A stretch of 64,000 nt of DNA from the NCBI GenBank assembly GCA_946807835.1, contig OX327699.1, positions 6,565,001 to 6,629,000 on the forward strand, in the 5' to 3' direction. This DNA comes from Ailanthus altissimus (taxonomy: Eukaryota > Streptophyta > Magnoliopsida > Sapindales > Simaroubaceae). The translations under genes and the position numbers were made by a program. Under the pieces are notes generated by a model that was given only the letters and a program-made list of their open reading frames with translations, had not been told where the DNA came from and searched no databases. The stretch's first letter is position 1, and each line of letters begins with the position of its first letter. This document shows, piece by piece, positions 35,137-47,320 of this stretch.

Positions 35137-35370
35137 AATAGTATCAAAGCAAACTAATGAGTGGTATCAGAACTAAGTCAAAGATTTTGGAATCAATATT
35201 AGAACCAAATCAAAAGCAAAAAAACTAAAGAAGAGACAAAGATGAGCCAAGTTAAAAATTCTTGTTAAATTAAAGCTAGCACATATATGAGAAGTAGAGA
35301 AAGAAAGAATAAATTATTCTAAACAAGTTATAAGAGTACTCTTATATTTTATGTTATAAGATTATTGGTG
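34660..35370. repeat. duplicated LTR-end segments
   Basis: The phrase TATTTTATGTTATAAGATTA occurs near 34670 and near 35345. CTAAACAAGTTATAAGAGTA occurs near 34790 and near 35320. Their order is exchanged between the two copies, pointing to duplication with rearrangement. Confidence 0.75.
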
Positions 35371-35447
35371 TACTCTCAGGTCTTTGTATCGTTACAGACA
35401 AGGTTCTAACTCTTAGATTTTGCTATTATTATAACATGCTATATTCT

Positions 35448-35476
35448 TTGATTCATTAAAAGTTGTAATGAATCAA
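35448..35476. repeat. perfect 11-bp inverted repeat
   Basis: TTGATTCATTA and TAATGAATCAA with a 7-base loop. It lies about 55 bp upstream of the truncated copia C LTR; part of the arm sequence recurs inside that LTR. Confidence 0.85.
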
Positions 35477-35529
35477 TGAATAAAGCATACTATATAGTGT
35501 TGTTCTTTGGACAACAAGGTTCTAACTCT

Positions 35530-35859
35530 TAAATTTGTGGCCCTCTATAAATACAAGCTCATTCCTTTAAAATCTTTCCTTAACATGATATTCATAATAT
35601 CTACATTCTTTGATTCATTACTATACAAATTACATGCTTATTCTTTAAAAGTCTTTTCTTGTTGTTCAAAGAAAATTGCATTTGAGTGTGTACTCTTGTA
35701 AATTTTAATTTGTCATTGAATTCTGAAGATTATATTGTCATTCAAACCATTTTGCATCAAGATTATTATCTTACGGGGGTAGAAATAGTCTTAATGATAA
35801 TGCCTAGCATGCCTTGACAAACTATTTAAAAGTTGTATCCTTATTCTTATTATTCAACA
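35530..35859 (+). repeat. copia C 5' LTR remnant
   Basis: Aligns with about 42750-43096 from TTTGTGGCCCTC to TATTATTCAACA. The first 400 bp or so of the LTR are missing. Confidence 0.8.
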
Positions 35860-35877
35860 ATCTTAAGACTAATTCTA

Positions 35878-37160
35878 ATGGATTCAACTTTAGACTCTTC
35901 ATTGTTAGATGTAGGCAAATCATTGTTTGAGGCTACCAAAAATCCCTCCGTTTGGTAGGAAGACTTTAAGTGATGAGAAGATTGGGTGTTTGATACTTTG
36001 GATGTGATAAAAATGGTAGAATATCTCACACAAATTCCACCAAAGGCTGATATAGAAAATTACACAAAAGAATTTTCAAAATAGAACAAGGCAAACAAGG
36101 TATATTGTCATACTATTGTAAACACACTTTCTAATGAGTTATTTGATATTTACTCTTCATATAAAATGCATATAAAATTTGGACAAAAATAAAGAAAATA
36201 TAAAAGATGTTAATGCCAAAAAATATACAGGTGCTAACTTTCTAGACTTTGAATTGTGTGAGGAAAAGAATGTTACCTCAAAAATTTATTATTTTTATTT
36301 GTTAATCAATGATTTGAAAATTAAGGGTATAGTTCTCCCTAAGCCTTTTGTGGCTAGTTACTTGATAGAAAATAACCAAATTCTTAGAAAGATTACAAGA
36401 AAAGCAACAAGCACAAAAAACAAAGAAACATTTGAAGTTAGATGATTCTATTATTTATAATAGAATTGAATAAAAAAATCATCAAGGAGAGAATAGTAAG
36501 AAGGCCAAGGAAATCATTTCTATGGCTCATTTAGTTGACAATGATGTTGTTCCAAAAGAGAAACATCCCAGATTTATAAAATAAATCATACTTTAAGAAT
36601 TCAAAATCTTAATTCAAGAAGAAAGGTAATTATTACATTTATGGTAAAGTGGCAATTTAGCTTATCAATATAAGTACAGAAAATGAGATAAAAAGTGAAC
36701 AAATAAAACTTTTAAGGCCAATTTGGTTAAAGGAGATGATGTAATTATTGATGTTGTTTGCTAATTAAATATGGTTACCAATGGCAATAAAGAGTAGGTT
36801 ATAGATTCTAGAGTTAAAAGACACATATATGGTGATCGAAGTTTATTCTATAACCATGTTCAAGTAAGAGAAGGAGAAGAACAAATTTATCTTGGTGATT
36901 ATCATTCTAAAACAATGGTGAAAGGAAAAGTTCTTCTCAAATTAACCTCTAGAAAAACATTTGCGTTTAACAATATGTTGCATATTTCTAATATGAGATA
37001 TAATCTCATTTCTAGATTTACATATGGTAAAGCCAATGTAAAAGTTTCATTTGAAGGGGATAAATTTGTAATGACCACAGGTGAAATATTCATTGGAAAG
37101 GATATTGTTCTAATGATTTGTTCAAACACTAATACAATTATCAATAATGAAAGTGTTAAC
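35878..37160 (+). pseudogene. copia C gag and protease
   Basis: Gag starts at 35878 (MDSTLDSSLLDVGKSLFEAT); the first expected Trp pair ends in a stop (NPSVW, stop, EDF). It continues through NKANKVYCHTIVNTLSNELF and, from about 36230, LLINDLKIKGIVLPKPFVAS. The protease motif reads VIDSRVKRHIYGDRSLFYNH, with D-S-R for D-S-G (36804-36812). KGKVLLKLTSRKTFAFNNML, MRYNLIS and GKANVKVSFEGDKFVMTTGE follow up to the insertion. Confidence 0.87.
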
Positions 37161-37164
37161 GTAT

Positions 37165-39295
37165 TTTAGGATATATGTATGTAATTGTGTACATGTTAAA
37201 AAAACTAAACACAGGTATCATATATATGAATTTTGCAGCAGATTTAAGCATTTAATCAATATATACACATGTACCTTAAATAATTAACAACTTAAGATTA
37301 TAGAAACATACCTTTGATGACCTTCGGTGAAGATATTTTAATTTCAGATTTTTTCTAGCTCCAACTTTGAGCTTACCTTGAAGTACACTATTATTCAATT
37401 CTAGTTCACAACAATCCGATAGGATTGTGAAACTAGAATAACAGCAATTAAATTTCCAGCAACAAGGTTTTGTTTCTTGAAAGAAAAATAAGAGGAATTT
37501 ATTTTTATTTCTCTCTAGTTTTTCTCACAACTCTTTGTTCAAAGAAAACTCTCCAAAAACCAAACTCTCTTCAATGCCCTCTCACCTTGCACAAATTTTT
37601 GCTTCACCCTTGTTTATCAAAATGAATTCACACCATTTTTTGTGCTCTAACCACTTCACAAGTACTTCACCAAAATTAGGTTAAGTGGCCAACAACTAAA
37701 AATAATTTTTGGTGGCCATTTTTAATGGTCTAATAAAATTGACCATTAATTCTACAAAATGGTGCTCCACTTAATTTAATTTATGTTTCTCAAATTAGGT
37801 ATGTCTCCCACTTAGAAATAAAATAACAAATAAAAAAAATCATATTTTATTTATTTAAATGATAATTATTTAACTAATCAAAAACTATTTGAATAATTAA
37901 TATTTACCTTATTTGGTTTTACTAACATGGTTAACAGGTAAATTCACGGTGAAATTTATTTATGCCTTTGTTAACATCTAATTAGTTAACAACTCTTGTC
38001 AATTAATTAAGTGATGCACTTAACATTTAAGTCTAGACAAGTGCACAACCCGAGGAAGTCTGAAATATATTTTCAGTTTGCTGAAATTTCTAGGATGTAA
38101 CTGTTCAATCCATAATGTTGTCCTAGTGCACAATGAATACACTTCATATTGTGAGACTCTCTAGGTACATACTCGAATTGTTATATGAAACTCCTCCATA
38201 CGTCTATGAACGATGCCTCACACACACGTTACAGATATTATAAAACGGTGCATTAGACTAAATAAGTTGAAGTTATAACATATTCGTATAATCCATCCAT
38301 CATTTCCATTCGGGTAGAGCAGAGATATAGATCAACACTATCAAATCTCCATATGCTTAACCGAAATCTTATCTCTAGAATTGTATTTCAATAAATAATA
38401 TTTCCAAACACATTTGTGATATTATTTATCCCTAGGGTTAAACTCTTTTCCTAAGAACTACTGCTTATGGCCATAAACTTTCTGAAATATAATCTTAGAG
38501 TATTATGATATATTACTCACCCAAATGAGTTGATGGATCCCATGTCTATGCACACCGGACTCCATGAGCTTCGGATCATACCCTGCGACACCTAGTAGTC
38601 AGGCAATAAAAAGTTTCTAACATATGTAGAGCCAAAGTATGGTGGATCACTCGCAAGCCCACTATAGCACTTAGGTTAAAGGACCACGAATATTAATTAA
38701 CTCGAAAGACCCTTAATTGACGGCTTTATGGGATGTCTATTGGAGGTCTTTGTGAGTCTGTTCAGTATTCAGTCCTTACTGAATACCTGTATCTCTATAC
38801 GAGCTTCTATTAAACTCATGGTCTTCTAAGAATAACAATTTAGACCATCTAGATATAGACATATACTAATTTATATATTTATTAAGGTATTCACTGATAG
38901 ACCAGCATCTGTGAAGATAGATCAGAAACATAATATTTGAGAACATATTTGCATAATGACATTTCCTAGCAATATTTGTAACTCTTTGCATCTACGTCAA
39001 TATTAATATATTCCCAGGTCTTTGTCTCATTTCAGACAAGGCTTTAACTCTTTAGATATCGCTGACTCTTATAACCTGATAACTCTTATCAATGCCAACT
39101 CTTAGTATTTATAACTCTCAGCGTTATTAATTCTTAGCACTGATCTAAAATTATTTAAACTAGATCTGAACTCTTTCAGATCATACAATATTTGAAACGT
39201 TACAAGTATCTTACCATATATAAAATCTAATTAGCGATTTAATGAAATAATAATACTAGTATAAATATTAAACAAATATTCATACATAAAGGGAT
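37165..39295 (-). mobile_element. LTR-like insertion in copia C (solo LTR likely)
   Basis: The copia C frame is readable to about 37160 and again from about 39300, with 2.1 kb of non-coding sequence between. Its CATACCTTTGATGACC and CACAACTCTTTG phrases near 37310-37530 resemble the U5-side of the copia D LTR (CATACCTTGAATCCACG at 45750), suggesting minus orientation. AGGTCTTTGTCTCATTTCAG near 39018 has a relative near 35380. Ends and target duplication could not be fixed. Protein segments on both sides resemble each other (ESVNVF, ESTSFAYV), so a partial duplication may be involved. Confidence 0.5.
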
Positions 39296-39344
39296 GGCAC
39301 ATAAGCACAAATCGCAAAAGAAAGTACTTCTTTTGCTTATGTTA

Positions 39345-40560
39345 TTGAGTCCCTTAGTATATAGCATGATAGATTTGGTCACTTAAATTATTGTTATTTA
39401 AAGAAAATGAAAAATATTAGTTTACTTCCTAATCTGAATTTAAAATATGTTCATAAATGTGATTGTGTGTGGAAGCAAAATCCATAAAGAAAATTTGTAA
39501 ACCAGTAACTTTTAAAGAAACTGAATTACTTAGTATAATACATAGTGACCTTGGTGATCTTATGGATACCATGAGTAGAGATGGAAAAAGGTTTTACATA
39601 ACCTTTATAGATGATATTTAAAGATATACCAAGGAATATCTATTGAGAAATAAAAATGATTCATTTGATAAGTTCTTAGGCTATAAACAAGAAGTTAAAA
39701 ATTAACTTGAGAAGAAAATCAAAGATTAAGAACTGATCGAGGTAGAGAATATATGTCTAATATGTTTAATTCTTATTGTGAGGATAATGAAATGAAGTTA
39801 CACCTCTATATTCTCTTCAATCAATTGGGGTTGCTGAAAGAAAAATAAAAATTTAAAGGATATAATGAATTATATGTTTATAAATTCTAAGGCACCTATA
39901 AACTTGTGAAGGAAAGCAATACTTACTGCTTGCCATATACAAAATAGAATCTATCTACCTGGGATTCTATTTCTACAGAGAAAGGAAAGCATCCAATCTT
40001 CATCTACCGGCTTAAGAGCATTAACAAGTATGGGCGGTCATGTCACTACTTCTTTCATATCTTATATCATACAAGAAAACTGATAAGACCTCCTATAGTT
40101 TTGGAGAGGCCATGAGGCTATTATATCATTCATCAAAGTGTGGAGGTGTCTTGTAAAGGTCTTAATTATTTATCCTAAAAGAAAAAGAATATGACCTAAA
40201 ATAGTAGATTGTATATTTATAGGTTATGCGCAGAATAGTATGGCATATGAATTCTTGGTATTACAAAATGCTAGTGATATGTTTGATGTAAATAATATAG
40301 TAGAACGTAAAAATGCAAAGTTCTTCGAAACTATTTTTTCTAAGAAAACCTAACTAAAAACCTATCAACTCATTTAGAAGTTCTTTCTAGTCCTCCATAG
40401 AGTTTTATTCATGAACTTAAGAGAAGTAAAAGAATTAGGAAAACCATAAATTTTGGTAACAATTTTTATATATTTCTTATAAAAGATGACCCTCAAACAT
40501 TTAGATGGGCTATGTCCTCTTATAATGCTCATTTACAGAGAGAGACTGTATATGATGAAA
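39345..40560 (+). pseudogene. copia C integrase
   Basis: The zinc finger reads LSI, stop, HDRFGHLNYCYLKKMKNISL to VHKCDC, with the stop where the family has Trp. Core pieces include FYITFIDDI and SIGVAERKIKI, so the catalytic Glu block is kept. The target-recognition linker has IISFIKVWRCLVKVLI and VDCIFIGYAQNSMAYEFLVL. Several frame changes occur, and 39960-40080 does not align with the family pattern. Confidence 0.8.
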
Positions 40561-42024
40561 TCAACTCCATCATGAGTAATCATATGTGGCAAATTATTGA
40601 TTTTTCCTCTTAGAACCAATCACATTGGTTGTATATGGATTTTTAAAAAGAAAATAAGGACTAATGGATCAATTAAAAATATATAAGGCAAAATTAGTTT
40701 CCAAAAGATTCACACAAAAGAAAGATTTAGATTACTTTGATACTTATGCTTATATAACTAGAATTACATCTATTAGAATCTTGATTGCGTTGGCTATAAT
40801 TCATGATTTACATATTCATCAAATGGATGTTACAACTTCCTTTCTAAATGGAGATTTAGAAGATGAAATTTATGTGGAACGACCCAAAGATTATGTGAGT
40901 GCTAGTACAGAGCATAAAGTATGCAAACTTGTTATATTATTATATGACTTAAAACAAGCACCAAAATAGTAGCATGAGAAATTTGACGATGCATTAGTAT
41001 CAAATGGTTTTATAATTAATGAGTCAGACAAATATATCTATTTAAAAAACTTTGATACTATCATGATATGTCTTTATATAGATAACATACTTATTTTCAA
41101 TCTTAGTATGGAAGTAATAAATAAGACTAAGAAGTTTCTATCATCTAAGTTTGATATGAAAGATATGGGAGAAGTGGATGTTATTCTTGGAATTAAGGTA
41201 AAGAGAACATCTAATGGTCTTACCTTATCTTAATAACACTATATAGATAAATTCTTGAAAAGGTTTAGGTACTTTGCATATAAACTGGTGGAATCACCTT
41301 ATTATGCTAGTACTAAACTTTATAAGAATATTGAGCATAGTGATAATCAGATCCGTTATGCTCAAATAATTGATAGTATCATGTATTAGATGAATAATAC
41401 TAGGTTTGATATAGCATATGTTGTAGGGAGACTAAGTAGATATGCTCAAAATTTGGGCAAAGAACATTAGAAGGTCTTAGATAGACTTGAAAAATATTTA
41501 ATAGGCACTAAAAACTATTGACTCATATAAGTAGATCATAACCTATATTAGAAGGTTATTGTGATGCAAATTGGATCTCTAAATCAAATGAGATGAAGTT
41601 TACAAATGGATTTGTGTTCACCTTGAATATAGGTGTTGTATGTTGGAAATCCACTAAACAGACATATATAGCTCGATCTACTATGGAGTCTGAATTGATA
41701 GCTTTGGAAAAGACTTGTTTCGAAGCTAAGTGGTTCAAAATACTTATAATTGATCTTCCCATTTACTCTCACCCTCGTACATTGATTACAATCCATTATG
41801 ATTATTTAGTTGCGATAGCTAGATCGAAGACTAAAATATATAATAGAAAAAGTAGACACATACGTCTAAGATATGGTATAATTAAGTAGCTACTAGAATC
41901 TATGGTGATGAGCCTAGATTTTGTAAGGTCAGAGATGAATTTGGTTGATCCTCTAGTTAAATCACTAAATAGAAGATTAGTAGAATATACGTCGAAGGGG
42001 ATGAGACTTCTGCCTATAACATAA
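40560..42024 (+). pseudogene. copia C reverse transcriptase and RNase H
   Basis: RT: YKAKLVSKRFTQKKDLDYFD, IHQMDVTTSFLNGDLEDEIY and KVCKLVILLYDLKQAPK. The catalytic motif is YIDN instead of YVDD (CLYIDNILIF, about 41075). KFLSSKFDMKDMGEVDVILG follows. RNase H: NNTRFDIAYVVGRLSRYAQN and [20 protein letters not shown] (41593 onward), ending KGMRLLPIT at the stop 42022-42024. Stops and shifts separate the parts. Confidence 0.88.
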
Positions 42025-42351
42025 GGTAAGAGTGATGGTAACCCCACCTATGTAATTAGAGTACCAATGAAGTAGGTTCATAGGGGTAAGAAAAAGTCAC
42101 TTGTTATCTTATTGTACTATTAACAATATATTGAGATGTAAGATAGTGCATTTGCAGTGAAAAATGATGAGTTTTACACTCATAATGAACTCTACAACCT
42201 ATTATTGTATAGTGGCCTAGTATCCTACAGAACACACTTGATAGAGTGTCACTTAAATGAGTGTGGAATTAGGTCAATGTCTATAAGAGCAAGGTAGTCA
42301 CTCTATAGCACTTATGAAACTAAGATGACACAGGGTTAAAAAGTGTCATAC

Positions 42352-43096
42352 TGTTGGATATAAATAAGTTACTAAAATGTTTGACATGAATATTTAATCC
42401 TTTATTTTACAAGAAAGGAATTATGGTTAATAGAAATCCAATTTCCCCTAGTTCTTGTAAAATACGATTATTTGTTCAATAGTTGGTTTATAACTTAAAA
42501 AAGCATCAATTCATATGCGTTAAATTCTACTTTTGATTTTGGAGTTAAATTGCTTATTTGCTTATTTTGAAATATATGGGGAAATTTTGGATATTACAAG
42601 GGTATTTCAAAATAAATAAAAGTAAGATATGATTAATCAAGGAAATGTGAAATAAATGAACATCACAAACCCACATTGAGTATGGACTCAGTGCTACGGT
42701 AGTGATCACTGGTTGTGACATTTGGGAAAGTCACTACGCCTTTCCAATATTTGTGGCCCTTCAAAGAGATTTGGTGTCTCTTTTGAGAGCCATCTCTCTT
42801 CGATAAATACAGACTCATCTTAAATGAGAATGATATAAATAATATTTATATTCTTTAATTCATTACTCTGCAATTTACATACTCCTTCAAAATTCTTTAC
42901 TTGTTGTTCAAAAATTATATTTAAGTGTGCACTCTTATAATTTTTAAATTTGTCATTGAATTCTGGAGATTGTATTGCCATCAAATATATTTGCATCAAG
43001 ATTATTATTTTGTTAGAGCAAAAAGTCTTAAGAATAGAGCCTAACACACTTTGACAAATCTTTTAAAAGTTGTATCCTAATTTTTATTATTCAACA
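42352..43096 (+). repeat. copia C 3' LTR
   Basis: 745 bp from TGTTGGATATAAATAAG to TATTATTCAACA. No clear purine-rich tract precedes it. Confidence 0.75.
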
Positions 43097-43099
43097 CTT

Positions 43100-43470
43100 T
43101 CAACATCAATATTAAAATAAATTATTATACCTGTGACTGTAGCTATACCCATATGATATTACGGAATATTTGAACTCTAGCCCAATATGGCATGGCAACT
43201 TTACAAAGTGACTTTAGATGGCAATTCTAATTTTCAACATCTTAATTCAGTATTTATTGACTAGGCGTGTCCTTTTATTTGTTTTGTTTTTCTTTAAGCT
43301 CATGGGACCTGTAATTTTTAGATTCTAACTTGATAGTAGTCTTATCAAAACGGCAAGTGACATGAATAAACTTTATATAACTTTTTAATTTTACTTTTTC
43401 TTTGACTTTGATTTTTTTTTACGGAACATAATAGACTATTAAATATGTCCTCACATAAGATGATTATGCT
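43100..43470. other. unassigned DNA
   Basis: No coding frame or repeat recognised. Confidence 0.4.
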
Positions 43471-44300
43471 TATTATAGAAAAAAAAAGGTTTTTTAAATT
43501 GCGATTTAGATGTTACAATTGTTGCCGACGTAAACGTTTTATGATGATAAAAGGAGCATCGTGGGGGTCTTTTGCGATGGCTAGTTAGCCATCACAAAAG
43601 AGATCAGTGATAGTTGATCAAATATAATTTGCAACGTCTTATTAGTCGTTGCAAAAACAAATTCAACGATAGCTGATTGAAATGATTTTTTAAAATATTT
43701 TTAATGTACAAAATCTTTTTTTTTCACATTTTAAAAGTCCTTTTTAATGAATAATTAACAAAAGATGATTAATCTTATATTAAATTTGTAGTCTATTACA
43801 ATAATATTTTATTACAAAAAAAAAAAAGATTAGTATCATCAACTTCAAATATTTCCACTTTGTAGTCTTTTACAATAATATCTATTATAATTTGATAATA
43901 AAAAAAAGTTATAACAAGTCTTTAATCTCTAATTCGTGTCTACGTATCGATGGTCCATACTAAAAATATTTTGAACCTATAAAAGTAATTTATAATTTAT
44001 AAACAACTTTATAAGTATAAATTAATATTAAATTAAAATAATTAAATTAAATCTTTATACTTGATCATTAGTAGATAATTAATAGTTATTGAATAATTCA
44101 CAATGAACACAATATCAAATCATTGAACTAATTCGAGAACAGTTAACATAAATCCCTAACCATAAATTGATAATAAATTAATAGACATTGAAGAAACCCT
44201 AACCAAATTTCAAAAAACTTACCGATTGTTTTCTTAATGTTTCAACCTCCAAGGCCTTTTAGTGATTTTTTTTCTTAAGGATTTTTTTTCTCCATATTAT
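43471..44300 (-). mobile_element. CACTA relic, internally deleted
   Basis: Near 43558-43680 it has the same palindromic repeats as the CACTA at 8701 (TTTTGCGATGGCTAGTTAGCC). Around 43930-44100 it aligns with 9220-9410 of that element (for example CTTGATCATTAGTAGATAAT with CCTGATCATTAGTGGACAGT). The likely terminus TATTATAGAAAAAAAAAGG is CACTACA with every C changed to T. The far end is not clear. The middle transposase exons are gone. Confidence 0.65.
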
Positions 44301-44374
44301 ATGAAATTGAATAAATTACTTAAATTTCTCATTATATAAAACAAATGTGACAAGTTAAAGTGGGAACTCATGCC

Positions 44375-44522
44375 TGGCAATTTAAAGTTTTGGTTTTGAA
44401 CCTCTTCTATTATCAATGCTCTCTCTCAATCACTTACTAAGATCCTCTCGGCTTCAATTAAAGCTAATTCTTTCGACTTAGTGTGACATTCCAAAGCCTT
44501 TTTATCCTCTTAAGGTGCTGCA
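44375..44522 (-). pseudogene. MAP70-like: MAP70 pseudogene, downstream exon
   Basis: MAP70 proteins are plant-specific coiled-coil proteins that bind cortical microtubules. The minus strand reads AAP, stop, EDKKALECHTKSKELALIEA, then ERIL, VSD, stop, ERALIIEEVQNQNFKL. This is the MAP70 segment that follows the KMYKNE exon, still colinear, with two stops. It ends at the TRIM-C boundary at 44522, and the preceding exons lie 14 kb away at 58572-59139. Recognition is from family memory; a protein search would settle it. Confidence 0.85.
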
Positions 44523-44797
44523 TGTAGAGATTTAGATTGAAGAAAAAATATTGCATTGTATTCTTATTAATCAAAGCTTGAATTTATAAAATTTACAATA
44601 AACAAAAATAGAAAAAAGGTAAACTTAAAAGAGAAATAAACATAATACATATAATCCAAAATAGAAAAAATAAACCTTATAAGAATAAATCAAAATAGAA
44701 AAAAGATAAATAGACCTAATATGTTGATAAGACAAAAAGGATAATTCCTAAAACAAACAAATTTAAATTAAACTAAATCTCTTAATTTCCTTTATCA
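44523..44797 (-). repeat. TRIM-C LTR (3' in element orientation)
   Basis: 275 bp, plus-strand start TGTAGAGATTTAGATTG and end CCTTTATCA. Confidence 0.8.
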
Positions 44798-45225
44798 CCC
44801 CCACCCCAACCCAAAAAAAATAGAGCTTTAGAATAAGAGTCTAATCTTGTTTTACAAGAAGAGAAATTGAGTGCATAGAAGAAGTTTGGCAAGGGCGCTA
44901 CAAAGGCTAAAGCGAGCAATGATGTAGAAAAAGGATGTTACGATAGCTTTTGCGTTAACTGTTATAAAGACTACTAAGAAATGTTGAAGCTGCTAGTGAT
45001 TTGACCATAAACAAAAAATTTGTATTATTGGTGAGTCTACTTCATTAGAAGAAGTATCAAAAGCAAAAAAATTATCACATAGGGATAGAGATATATAGAA
45101 AAAATTTTGAATATGGAAAAGTAAGTTGAAGATTAGTGCAAGTTGTTAAGCTTTAAGGATTTTCAAACTAGAAGAAGAAGGGGAAAAAAAAGAAGCAGTA
45201 ATAGAAAGGAAAAAAACTTTTTGCG

Positions 45226-45410
45226 AATTGAAGGAGAAACACTTAAAATAACATAGAAAAATAAAACCGTTCAGAAATGAAAAGGGTGAAACCTTTAAAA
45301 TAAAGCAAAAAATAAAAACCTATTTGAGAATGGAGATGAGTTAACCATTAAAATAAAAAATAAATAAATGTCTCGTTTGGAAATAAAATGAGGTTAACCA
45401 TTAAATAAAG
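45226..45410. repeat. degenerate minisatellite inside TRIM-C
   Basis: Counterpart of the array at 1440-1620: four units opening GAATTGAAGGAG, GAAATGAAAAGGG, GAATGGAGATGAG and GAAATAAAATGAGG. Confidence 0.65.
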
Positions 45411-45593
45411 TTTGAGAATAGAAGATGAGAGAGATAATTTATAGGGGTTTCATCCCCATCACAGAACTAGAGACAAAGAGTGAAGGTAGGTTATAAGAGT
45501 TCATAGAATGGGAGAGAGATAATTTATATGAGTTAATATCATAATAGATTGAAGTAACCTACAAAGGCAAATAGAGAGAGTGTATGTATATAT

Positions 45594-47306
45594 TGTTGGA
45601 AGGTTTTATTATTATAATATTCATAACGCAGCGAAATAGAAAATAAAAAAATTCTATAATCTTTGTTTTCATTAGATAAAAATACTTTTTATCTAAGAAT
45701 CTTATGAATATATGAATTTAATATTAAAATAAATAAAATTTAATAAGAACATACCTTGAATCCACGCAGAATTTTCTTCTACTAAAAGATTCTAAACCAA
45801 ACCTCTTGTTTAACAGTGAGAGAAAGAGTGAGCTTCTTTCTTTTGTTTTTCTTCTCAAAAAGAAAAAATACGTATCTTGCGTTTTTCACATATGTGTCTT
45901 GTGTTTTATTTAGACTAATCTTCTTATTTTAAAAAAATAATTTAATTAATAATATTTACTAATTAAATTATTATCTCTTAAAAGGAGACCTAATTCATGT
46001 AAACCACATAGAGTCCTACTCTTTGTGGTTAACATATAATACCCAACATTTGAGCATTATTAGTCTTTTAATAAAAGAAAAACACTAAAATTAAAATTAA
46101 AATCTTTTTGATAATTTCAAAAATTATCCTTAAGATTTTTTTTATTTAATTTCTTAAATTAAATATTTAATTATATTTGGATAAGATCTTATTTATATTA
46201 ATTAATTTTATCCAAATATAAACTATACGTATTTGAAAACTAATTTTTTTTCTTTTGGACACAAACAATTTGTGTAATAAAATAATCATTTTTATTTATT
46301 CACTGTAATAACGAAAGAGGTGGTATTAAGGACCTATTGACCTACAATTTAAAGCTCTAATAAATTTTAAATAATTAATTAAACTCTTTAATTAATTAAT
46401 TTAATTTATTAATTCCAGTGTTATTCCACTAAAAACCTAGAATTGCACTTTTGAATTTGTAGATATAATTTACTTAGAAAACTTAGAGCAGTCCATTGAT
46501 TTAATCACTACATGCAATTTAGCCCTCCATAAATGATTCATAATTAGAGCTAAGTTAATTACCGTTTTACCCCTCTAATTATTTCTTTATCCTTAAGTAC
46601 CATTAATTCACCAGTGAACAGTTAATTTGTAATATTATTACAAATTGAGTGCTCTAACCATTCAGTTCTAAAATTAACCCTTAAGAGAACCTTCTTTCTA
46701 ACTTCCATTATGAATGAATGGATTCCATATCTGTAAATCATATTCCCAACCGTTTATCTCACAATGCCACCAAAATACAAGTTTTTAGTCTATTCTTTAA
46801 ACAAACCATAACGAGTATTTCAAATGACATAATGACACAAATAGGAGTTTATGATCACTCAGGATTAAGGTTAATCAGCATATGATCATCGGTTGACGTT
46901 ATTTGAATTCTTAATTAACAATGGTATTTTACATAAGAATTCAAACTACGTCTGGTCCAGTCCTATATAATCATATTATATGTAGTGCCTCTACCATAAT
47001 GTCACTACATTAGTGATCCGGATAAGATTACTACATTTTAAATATTTGTAGACCGCACTAGTAATATTTAATTAAAGATCTCAAACTCTAATTAATTTAT
47101 TACGGACTTTTTCTGTTTATTATCCATAACTTTAATCCTCTTGCATATAACAATTATATACTAAAGTTATGATTACATAAATAAACAAGGGATTTTCTGA
47201 TATTTTATGTCATAAAATTATGAACACTCATCAAGTATAAAATTGCAACTTTATTAATTTCATAAAAACAGTACAAGTACATGCTTTTAGGGCATTATCT
47301 CTAATA
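45594..47306 (-). repeat. copia D LTR (3' in element orientation)
   Basis: 1713 bp, plus-strand start TGTTGGAAGGTTTTATTATT and end TCTCTAATA, where the sister LTR has CCCTAACA. In the first 230 bases it differs from the sister at about 23 positions, nearly all A/T here against G/C there. Confidence 0.95.
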
Positions 47307-47319
47307 ATCTCCCACTTGT
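47307..47319 (-). promoter_or_regulatory. copia D polypurine tract
   Basis: The reverse complement is ACAAGTGGGAGAT, the standard plant copia plus-strand primer, immediately before the 3' LTR. Confidence 0.85.
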
Positions 47320-47320
47320 C

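Larger units (their letters stand above)
35530..43096 (+). mobile_element. copia C, Ty1/copia retrotransposon with truncated 5' LTR and a 2.1-kb insertion
   Basis: Gag, protease, integrase, RT and RNase H remnants lie in copia order on the plus strand. The 3' LTR is 42352-43096. Only its last 330 bp or so is present at the 5' side (35530-35859). No tRNA-Met primer site is visible: 18 bp separate the LTR end from the gag ATG. About 2.1 kb of foreign sequence (about 37165-39295) splits the coding region. Without it the element is about 5.4 kb. Confidence 0.85.
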
